Source: Heloderma charlesbogerti
Taxonomy: Eukaryota > Chordata > Lepidosauria > Squamata > Helodermatidae
Reading direction: 5' to 3'
NCBI GenBank assembly: GCA_026122225.1
Contig: JANEZZ010001873.1
Location: forward strand, 682,001-746,000
Length of the DNA stretch: 64,000 nucleotides
The notes below the pieces were generated by a model that did no database searches, was not told the origin of the DNA, and was given only the letters and a program-made list of their open reading frames with translations. Positions 62,501 through 64,000 of the stretch are shown one piece after another; the stretch's first letter is position 1; the number at the start of each line of letters is the position of its first letter. Both the position numbers and the translations under genes were made by a program.

Positions 62501-63538
62501 GCACCACCCATGGAAAAGCAGTTCCCAGATGGCTCGGGCAGCCTTCCCCAACCTAGTGCCCTCTGGATGTGTTGGGACTCCAGTTTCCATAATATCCAGC
62601 CAGCTATACTGTCTGGGGATTTATGGGAGTTGTAGTCCAACCTATCCAGAGGGCACCGGATTGGGGAAGGCAGAGCTAGGGTAATGTTAAAAAGGCCCCT
62701 ATGTGAAGCGGGGAGGAGAGGAGGTAAGTAAGCTGCCCTCAGTCCTACTAAAGTGGTGAAGAACTTCCATTGGCGCGCGTGTGTGTGTGTTTTAACAAAG
62801 AGCACTTATGAGCACAACCCCCAGCTAGTTGAACACTTTTAAGTTCCCGATTTCAGTGGAAAATAAGAACCTGTACAATCCTTGGCTTCATTCGGGCGTA
62901 ACAAGACCAAATTGCTGAGAGTTCTGGCTTATCTGCCAGAATTCTGCAGGAGCAGCTAACCAGGGGGTGGGCAATTTGTGGCCCTCCAGATGTTGTCAGA
63001 CTGCACCTCCCATCGGTCCTAGCTAGCATTGAGGTAGGATGGGAGTTGCAGCCCAGCAACCTCTGGTGGGCCACAAGTTGCCCACCCCCAGGTTAGCTGC
63101 TCCTGCTGGCTGGAAAAGCCCAGTGGGGGTTATCGGGATCAGGCACAACCATGCTGCTCATAAGCCAGAATTCCCAGCAACTGGGAGTTTGGCTAGATTG
63201 TGCTTTGTATCTTTTTCTAAGCTAAGGTGGAGGGGAGCATTAGATTGCTACCTGGGACAGAAAATGAAGAAAAGTGCTACCTTATGTCATGTCCTCTTGG
63301 CAACACTGGAAAATAAACATCGAATCCTTTATCAGTACAAGAGGAAGGAAAAGCTATTTCTCTTTTTTACAGCTAAAGAAGCACACAAGCCACCTGTATT
63401 TGTAGACAAACTACAAAACACAGGAGTAGCTGAGGGGTATCCTGTGCGACTGGAATGCAGGGTTTCAGGTGTGCCGCACCCTCAGATCTTCTGGAAGAAA
63501 GAGAATGAGTCGCTCACGTACAATACTGACAGAGTGAG
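19871..63538 (+). CDS. PALLD: Palladin (PALLD), partial coding region, nine exons
   Basis: Palladin is a cytoplasmic scaffold of stress fibres, focal adhesions and Z-discs that binds F-actin, alpha-actinin, VASP and profilin. The coding sequence joins 19871-20530, 29467-29602, 31993-32094, 35665-35886, 45071-45220, 54446-54540, 58029-58161, 61274-61481 and 63373-63538. Every junction is GT/AG and the phases agree across all joins, giving 1872 bp or 624 codons without a stop. The translation follows human palladin closely as I know it: second polyproline region, then Ig domains 3, 4 and the start of 5. The first exon begins in phase 2, so it continues from an exon upstream of the window. The last ends mid-codon, so the C-terminal Ig5 half and tail lie downstream. 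Myopalladin and myotilin are the paralogues; the long PP2 segment and linker sequences favour palladin. Identity is confident; exact exon ends are inferred from splice consensus and family alignment from memory. Confidence 0.95.
20055..20057 (+). promoter_or_regulatory. PALLD: Candidate internal start codon of a short palladin isoform
   Basis: The ATG lies in the context cctcccaccatgc, with A at -3, a favourable Kozak context. It is in frame with the exon and opens the peptide MQSSSSFNYARPKQF. Mammalian palladin makes 200, 140 and 90-kDa isoforms from separate promoters. I recall a 90-kDa form beginning in this proline-rich segment, but I cannot confirm that this exact ATG is used. No promoter sequence was recognised upstream, so this remains an inference. 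Confidence 0.4.
20927..21124. repeat. Inverted-repeat element with internal hairpins
   Basis: Outer arms caacaggaagc (left) and gcttcctgttg (right) are complementary and extend outward as gtgaccac/gtggtcat. Inside are two hairpins: ggtcagcagagctc with gagctccgctgacc, and ggaaatgag with ctcatttcc. It is probably a degenerate DNA element. Confidence 0.5.
22875..22930. repeat. (TG)n(TA)n(CA)n palindromic microsatellite
   Basis: From about 22893 to 22928 the tract gtgtgtgtgtgtgtatata is followed by tatacacacacacacac, a near-perfect inverted repeat able to form a hairpin or cruciform. Confidence 0.9.
23497..23600. mobile_element. Palindromic hAT-like MITE, right end eroded
   Basis: It begins acagcctttcccacccttgg and has gatgatggtagttgtagtcc. 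The right terminal repeat is not recognisable. Confidence 0.6.
24986..25084. mobile_element. Palindromic MITE fragment
   Basis: Its core is gattccagatgttttggact and gaagtccaaaacatctggaa, complementary arms of the MITE family without its outermost ends. Confidence 0.6.
26100..26222. mobile_element. Palindromic hAT-like MITE copy
   Basis: It has agggcaacctggtgccctct at the left, ttgtagtccaacacatttgg and acaccaggctgccccct at the right. Confidence 0.65.
26936..27072. mobile_element. Palindromic hAT-like MITE copy
   Basis: The left end is gccagcctggtggcttccag and the right end is cgccgggttggggaaggctg. The centre has gagagttgtagtccaacaca. Confidence 0.72.
28092..28715. mobile_element. hAT-like element of 624 bp with target duplication
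   Basis: Terminal repeats caggagtctccagc and gttggagacccctg are complementary. Flanks gtctagat (28084-28091) and atctagat (28716-28723) match at 7 of 8 positions. The interior contains attcaagcca repeats and a GA-rich tract. There is no transposase, so it is non-autonomous. Confidence 0.8.
29467..29602 (+). CDS. PALLD: PALLD exon 2 of window: linker with charged helix
   Basis: The 136-bp exon starts with one base completing a proline codon, then reads GFPKKTGRTARIASDEE and continues through QDLERKLRFKEDLLNNGQP. The acceptor is ctttgcag and the donor is gtacgt at 29603. The second half alternates charged and hydrophobic residues and is probably helical or coiled coil. The sequence is among the most conserved parts of palladin between PP2 and Ig3. 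It ends in phase 0. Confidence 0.95.
29603..31992 (+). other. PALLD: PALLD intron
   Basis: A 2390-bp AT-rich intron from gtacgt to tggtttag. A MITE lies at 31612-31747. A short segment at 30355-30510 has repeated gtgcact/cacatttt words. Nothing else was recognised. Confidence 0.85.
31612..31747. mobile_element. Palindromic hAT-like MITE copy with partial target duplication
   Basis: It runs from cagctttcttcaacctgg to actaagatggggaagactg. Flanks ccctaaag and ctctaaaa match at 6 of 8 positions. It lies about 245 bp before palladin exon 31993-32094. Confidence 0.78.
31993..32094 (+). CDS. PALLD: PALLD exon 3 of window: small symmetric linker exon
   Basis: The exon is 102 bp, phase 0 at both ends, and encodes 34 residues beginning KLTYEEKMARRLLGADSA and ending EEELAGQ. 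It matches the palladin linker ahead of Ig3. The acceptor is tggtttag. The donor reads gtgctg, which lacks the usual purine-A-G-T pattern after GT and looks weak. Because the exon is a multiple of three, skipping it would leave the reading frame intact. The end at Gln is supported by the family sequence continuing into EYKVSSFEQRL of the next exon. Confidence 0.92.
32374..32657 (-). mobile_element. Longer hAT-like element copy, reversed
   Basis: It starts aaggggtgcagaacctcagg and ends gaggtttaacacccctg, the reverse orientation of the 10219 and 12862 copies. Shared words are cctctcctaaagc and caccactggaatgc. It begins 280 bp after a small palladin exon. Confidence 0.78.
33880..34490. repeat. 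Dispersed repeat, family not named
   Basis: It starts with a (ttga)n tract, then cactgcccaataacccaagt and ctctgggtagtgtacaataa, and later aaaatgcctgggagaataaa and ggagggcattccacagatgg. I recall these phrases as a common squamate interspersed repeat but cannot name the class. The region at 55142-55980 has similar content. Confidence 0.5.
35107..35235. mobile_element. hAT-like MITE (CAGGGRTGGNNAAC family)
   Basis: The ends are cagggatggtgaacatgggc and ggccacatgtttttcacccctg (last 20 bases tcacccctg end). Its core is a tgatgggaactgcagtcc palindrome. Confidence 0.7.
35519..35569 (+). repeat. (ATAAT)n pentanucleotide repeat
   Basis: About ten uninterrupted ataat units, ending some 95 bp upstream of the acceptor of palladin exon 35665-35886. 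Confidence 0.95.
35665..35886 (+). CDS. PALLD: PALLD exon 4 of window: linker and first part of Ig3
   Basis: This 222-bp phase 0/0 exon encodes 74 residues. The first half (EYKVSSFEQRLISEIEFRLE onward) is an acidic linker. From PYFEMKLKHYKIFEG it enters the third Ig domain and carries the B-strand cysteine in VTFTCRVSGNPAPK. Palladin Ig3 is the main F-actin binding and crosslinking domain, and basic residues are reported to mediate it; the Lys-rich strand here fits that role. The acceptor is ttggtag after a T-rich tract and the donor is gtgaga. A pentanucleotide repeat lies about 95 bp upstream of the acceptor. Confidence 0.95.
36318..36388. mobile_element. Internally deleted palindromic MITE
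   Basis: The left half (cagccttccccaacctggct) joins directly to a right end ggttgggaaggctg. Flanks gtatagag and gtgtagaa match at 6 of 8 positions. Confidence 0.75.
39669..39758. mobile_element. Short palindromic element, GGGCAGTATCCAATG family, copy 1
   Basis: The ends ggggcagtatccaatggtag and taccattggatactgccc are near-perfect inverted repeats over a 90-bp element. Confidence 0.75.
41045..41175. mobile_element. Short palindromic element, GGGCAGTATCCAATG family, copy 2
   Basis: The ends gggtagtatccaatgttagt and actaacattggatactgccc are complementary. It is longer than copy 1 because of a central tagtcatgacta palindrome. Confidence 0.75.
41533..41880. mobile_element. hAT-like element CAGGGGTGCACA, copy 1
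   Basis: The ends are cagggtgcacagcc and ggatgtgcacccctg. Flanks gtctagtg (41525-41532) and ctctagag (41881-41888) match at 6 of 8. The interior shares caccacctgtactctccac and agccatctgtatcaggatc with copy 2. Confidence 0.8.
41888..42515. mobile_element. Palindromic element hosting a nested hAT-like insertion
   Basis: Outer inverted ends are gtaagcacagagg and cctctgtgcttac. Inner arms ggattgggggccctgtgcct and its near complement (gtatggggcccccaatcagg region) flank a second element at 42030-42332. Removing the insertion leaves a palindrome of about 325 bp. Confidence 0.7.
42030..42332. mobile_element. hAT-like element CAGGGGTGCACA, copy 2, nested
   Basis: It runs from caggggtgcacaatctgtgg to gattgtgcacccctg. 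Flanks cattgaag (42022-42029) and cactaaag (42333-42340) match at 6 of 8, and it lies near the centre of the host palindrome. Confidence 0.82.
42830..43157 (-). mobile_element. tRNA-derived SINE interrupted by a MITE
   Basis: The right end in reverse orientation reads gtagctcagtggtagagc, a tRNA-like A-box region, with the B box ggttcaagcccc. The left part (ctgcctcctactgagtc) is the 3' tail of the same SINE family seen at 48931 and 57438. A palindromic MITE at 42887-43021 splits the body between ctagctcactatt and ctgcactgattggcag. Confidence 0.8.
42887..43021. mobile_element. Palindromic hAT-like MITE inserted in a SINE
   Basis: It runs from cagcttccccagc to gggttggggaaggctg, and the tRNA-derived SINE sequence resumes directly on both sides. 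A clear 8-bp duplication was not seen here. Confidence 0.78.
43735..44216 (+). mobile_element. Probable L1-type LINE 3' end remnant
   Basis: Forward translation, with stops, gives FQIAGKWKNKYPPTIKG, then RKWEILTIDKISHRLK and YDFIERWCPVV, resembling the C-terminal end of L1 ORF2. An A/T-rich tail follows, ending near aaaaatctgaaataaa. The fit is by pattern only and the frame is broken, so the family assignment is tentative. Confidence 0.45.
45071..45220 (+). CDS. PALLD: PALLD exon 5 of window: central part of Ig3
   Basis: This 150-bp phase 0/0 exon encodes 50 residues starting IYWFKDGKQISKRSEHYRMQ and ending DDDGNYTIMAANPQ. The invariant Ig tryptophan is in YWF. The Asp-x-Gly-x-Tyr tyrosine corner is present, but the cysteine normally two residues after the tyrosine is isoleucine, so Ig3 cannot form the usual B-F disulphide. 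I recall the same in human palladin. The acceptor is tggatacag and the donor is gtaaac. Confidence 0.95.
46008..46256. mobile_element. hAT-like element (CAGGGGTGGGCAAC-type ends)
   Basis: The left end is tgcgggtgggcaact and the right end is gcatgttgttcacccctg. The interior has a tandem duplication of cttgcagaccacactccccc. Flanking duplications are not evident. Confidence 0.6.
46371..46696. mobile_element. hAT-like element (CAGGGGTGGGCACC ends)
   Basis: It starts caggggtgggcacctggtgg and ends gaacaaaggttcccctg, with a purine-rich interior (about 46480-46565). The open frame across it is incidental. Confidence 0.6.
46770..46906. mobile_element. hAT-like MITE copy
   Basis: Its core palindrome is gatgttttggccgacaactc with gaattgtaggccaaaatatc. 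The right end is aagttgcctacccctg; the left end is eroded. Confidence 0.65.
47600..47890. repeat. Dispersed repeat with AAACCA/TGGTTT motifs, copy 2
   Basis: It shares an aacaaggaactctggtaaat block, the cagaggctcattcatgt block and gtttagcatt with 1376-1612, in the same order and orientation. Confidence 0.55.
48839..48930. mobile_element. Short palindromic element (TGCAATCCTAT ends), copy 1
   Basis: The ends actgcaatcccatacatgtg and gtgtgtataggattgcagcc are complementary, and the middle atttcagtgggacttactcc mirrors agttagccccattgatttca. Confidence 0.75.
48931..49106 (-). mobile_element. tRNA-derived SINE copy
   Basis: The segment begins ggaacataggaagctgcctt and runs to gcaaagcatgtgttctacca, matching the other two copies. 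The extreme tRNA-like head is missing. The left edge abuts a short palindromic element at 48839-48930. Confidence 0.8.
52119..52256. mobile_element. hAT-like MITE copy
   Basis: The left end is ggggataaggaacctttgac and the right end is gctgcatgtttcacattcctg. The core has aatgatgggagttgtaggg. Confidence 0.65.
53489..53578. mobile_element. Short palindromic element (TGCAATCCTAT ends), copy 2
   Basis: Starts actgcaaatcctttacatat and ends gtgtatagggttgcagc; the middle has gtgggacttagtcccagg, as in the 48839 copy. Confidence 0.72.
53682..53789. mobile_element. Palindromic hAT-like MITE, right arm shortened
   Basis: It runs from ccagccttcctcaacctggt to agggcaccaggttggggaag. The segment with the second gtagtccaaaacatctgg arm is missing. 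Confidence 0.75.
53958..54261 (-). mobile_element. Longer hAT-like element copy, reversed
   Basis: It contains gccctccaagtttccccaga, gtcaaaatgcctcttctaag and ccaccactggaatgc-like ctaccactggaatgcag, ending aggtttgatgcccctg. The left boundary is approximate. It lies about 185 bp before palladin exon 54446-54540. Confidence 0.7.
54446..54540 (+). CDS. PALLD: PALLD exon 6 of window: end of Ig3 and basic linker
   Basis: The 95-bp exon encodes GRVSCTGRLMVQAVNQRGRS followed by a proline- and arginine-rich segment ending HVRR. The first part is the G strand of Ig3; the rest is the flexible basic linker to Ig4. The acceptor is gactgatag and the donor is gtacca at 54541. It ends with two bases (ag) of an arginine codon completed by the next exon. 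Confidence 0.93.
54782..54917. mobile_element. Palindromic hAT-like MITE copy
   Basis: It runs from caatctttccaaacctggta to tacctggttggggaaggctg, with the arm pair gatgttttgggatacaactt and gcagtccaagacatctgg. It lies about 240 bp after palladin exon 54446-54540. Confidence 0.78.
55142..55980. repeat. Dispersed repeat split by a Sauria SINE
   Basis: The left part has a (ttga)n start and gcccttaaggtggcttacag. The right part has gaaaaggcactctctctggt, gaaggtagggacacccacag and ggcttgaaaggttaaaacac. This resembles 33880-34490 and probably belongs to the same unnamed squamate repeat. The right boundary is uncertain. Confidence 0.45.
55243..55502 (+). mobile_element. Sauria SINE (tRNA head, BovB-like tail)
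   Basis: The 5' part has RNA polymerase III promoter boxes (tgtagtggttagagtg as A box, gttctaatccc as B box). The body contains gactttgggccagtcac and ctcacagggttgttg, and the tail has gtaagccgccttggg followed by aaataaat repeats, as in lepidosaurian Sauria SINEs. Near-perfect 13-bp direct repeats flank it: ataaaacaacaat at 55230-55242 and ataaaacaataaa at 55503-55515. It splits another dispersed repeat. Confidence 0.9.
57438..57622 (-). mobile_element. tRNA-derived SINE copy, most complete
   Basis: It runs from gggaacataggaagctgcc to ctaccactgagctacaccc. In reverse it starts gtagctcagtggtagagc and contains a degenerate B box. The head resembles a tRNA gene, but the long non-tRNA body shows it is a SINE and not a tRNA gene. 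Confidence 0.82.
58029..58161 (+). CDS. PALLD: PALLD exon 7 of window: linker and start of Ig4
   Basis: The 133-bp exon starts with one base finishing the split arginine codon, then reads PRSRSRDSGDENEPIQERFF, a serine/arginine-rich linker likely to be phosphorylated. From RPHFLQAPGDLIVQEG it enters the fourth Ig domain, with the B-strand cysteine near the end (CRMDCK). The acceptor is ctctacag and the donor is gtactt. It ends in phase 0. Confidence 0.95.
59270..59500. repeat. Dispersed repeat with tggttt/aaacca motifs
   Basis: The stretch contains aatcctggtttaaaataaat, gtttgaaccatgatacc and aaatcatggttaagtg, similar in style to 14760-15290 and 19490-19780. The boundaries are uncertain. Confidence 0.35.
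60137..60614 (+). mobile_element. TIR element, family GGGTGCAATCCTATGG, copy 2
   Basis: The ends are ggagagcaatcctatggccc and ccccataggatcgtgcccc. The interior shares gccagcatgga, gcagagtaggaggagcacgg and agcctctgagttcagaagct with the copy at 963-1372 in the opposite orientation. It is GC-rich, about 478 bp, and has no real coding region. Confidence 0.75.
61274..61481 (+). CDS. PALLD: PALLD exon 8 of window: body of Ig4
   Basis: The 208-bp exon encodes VSGLPTPDINWQVNGRVIRS and runs to FSLELIVA. It shows the Ig core tryptophan (INW) and the F-strand motif DAGIYTCVATN with its cysteine, so Ig4 has a complete I-set signature when joined to exon 7. The acceptor is tgtttaag, rather poor in pyrimidines; the donor is gtaaca at 61482. 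One base of an alanine codon carries over to the next exon. Confidence 0.95.
62539..62671. mobile_element. Palindromic hAT-like MITE with partial target duplication
   Basis: It runs from cagccttccccaacctagtg to caccggattggggaaggcag. Flanks ggctcggg and agctaggg match at 6 of 8 positions. Confidence 0.8.
62906..63193. mobile_element. Extended palindrome with hAT-like core
   Basis: The core 62961-63091 (cagggggtgggcaatttgtg to aagttgcccacccccag) is flanked by inverted, not direct, repeats: caggagcagctaac and gttagctgctcctg. Outer arms ttgctgagagttctggctta and the complement of taagccagaattcccagcaa continue the symmetry. It ends about 180 bp before palladin exon 63373-63538. Confidence 0.72.
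63373..63538 (+). CDS. PALLD: PALLD exon 9 of window: first part of Ig5
   Basis: The 166-bp exon starts with two bases completing an alanine codon, then reads KEAHKPPVFVDKLQNTGVAE and on to ESLTYNTDRV. It holds the B-strand cysteine (RLECRVSG) and core tryptophan (IFWKK) of the fifth, C-terminal Ig domain. The acceptor is ttttttacag, with a strong pyrimidine tract, and the donor is gttagt at 63539. Two bases of the next codon (ag) remain, so the rest of Ig5 is downstream of the window. Confidence 0.94.
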
Positions 63539-64000
63539 GTTAGTCTCATTTACTATTTGTTAATTTCTGAATATCTCTGAATACTGAGCTATGTTAATTA
63601 ATGCACCTTGTGTGACTATCCTTTTATTTTAGGTCCGTCCCCCCCCAAAAAAGTTACATTAAGTGAAAAATGTGAAACTACTTATGATTTATTTAAAGTG
63701 TATTAACCTCACTGGGAATTACAGAAACCTACGCTGAAAAACACACAACTTTTAAATTCATATATTTGTCTGATCAAGGGACTGAAGCACTAGCCTGAGT
63801 TTTCTCATTCGAAGCTGAATTTACATTTCAGTTATTTGTTACCTTTATATCTCGCCTTTCCTCCAAGCAGCCCAAGGCAGAGTACATGATCCTCCTCCTC
63901 TCCATTTCTATCCTCACAACAACCCTATGTGGTAGGTTAGGCTGAGAGTCAGTGATGGGCCCAAAGACACCCAGAGAGCTTCATGGCCAAGTGGGGACTA
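63539..64000 (+). other. PALLD: PALLD intron (partial)
   Basis: Starts gttagt and continues past the window. A reversed Sauria SINE occupies the end; 63545-63829 has no recognised feature. Confidence 0.8.
63830..64000 (-). mobile_element. Sauria SINE, reverse orientation, cut by window end
   Basis: Read in reverse, the sequence gives the conserved SINE body (ccccacttggcc, ctctcagcctaacc, cacagggttgttgtg) and the tail. The tRNA-like head would lie beyond base 64000. Confidence 0.85.

Larger units (their letters stand above)
61482..63372 (+). other. PALLD: PALLD intron
   Basis: An 1891-bp intron from gtaaca to ttttacag with a MITE and an extended palindrome. A short (gt)n tract occurs at about 62777-62790. 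61490-62530 has no recognised feature. Confidence 0.85.

Noticed and set aside
63039..63372. Open frame extending palladin exon 9 upstream
   Set aside because: A strong acceptor at 63371-63372 and family alignment show coding begins at 63373; the upstream part is a palindromic element and intron.

Overview
The window is vertebrate nuclear DNA: long introns, GT/AG-bounded exons and dense interspersed repeats, with no prokaryotic gene organisation. A tRNA-headed SINE with a BovB-like tail (55243-55502; a second, cut by the window end, at 63830-64000) matches what I know as the Sauria SINE. Together with a CR1 LINE tail and hundreds of bases of hAT-like miniature elements, this points to a squamate reptile, probably a lizard. 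The species cannot be fixed from the sequence.

One protein-coding gene spans the window on the + strand: palladin (PALLD), an actin-associated immunoglobulin-repeat scaffold. Nine consecutive coding exons are visible (19871-20530, 29467-29602, 31993-32094, 35665-35886, 45071-45220, 54446-54540, 58029-58161, 61274-61481, 63373-63538). They total 1872 bp and join in one open frame. In order they encode the second proline-rich region, a linker with a charged helical stretch, the third Ig domain (exons 4-6), a basic/acidic linker, the fourth Ig domain (exons 7-8) and the start of the fifth Ig domain (exon 9). The N-terminal part of the long isoform lies upstream of the window and the C-terminus downstream. 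The first 19.9 kb holds no recognisable PALLD exon and is read as intron.

Inside that upstream intron, on the - strand (about 8490-9618), is an intronless copy of AKAP4, the sperm fibrous-sheath A-kinase anchoring protein. It keeps a 321-codon open frame containing the N-terminal region and a kinase-anchoring-type helix. It lacks most of the central part of the protein and then breaks by frameshift and stop. It is most likely a processed pseudogene, or possibly a truncated retrogene.

The rest is intron filled with repeats: a 5'-truncated CR1 (15565-16464), a probable L1 3' end (43735-44216), three copies of a tRNA-derived SINE, two Sauria SINEs, at least a dozen copies of a palindromic hAT-like MITE (several with recognisable 8-bp target duplications), longer hAT-like elements, several other inverted-repeat families and simple repeats. 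Several insertions are nested, which gives a relative order of events. I found no novel multi-gene system. The points most worth a second look are the AKAP4-derived antisense ORF, the nested transposon structures, and the small in-frame palladin exon with a weak donor site.
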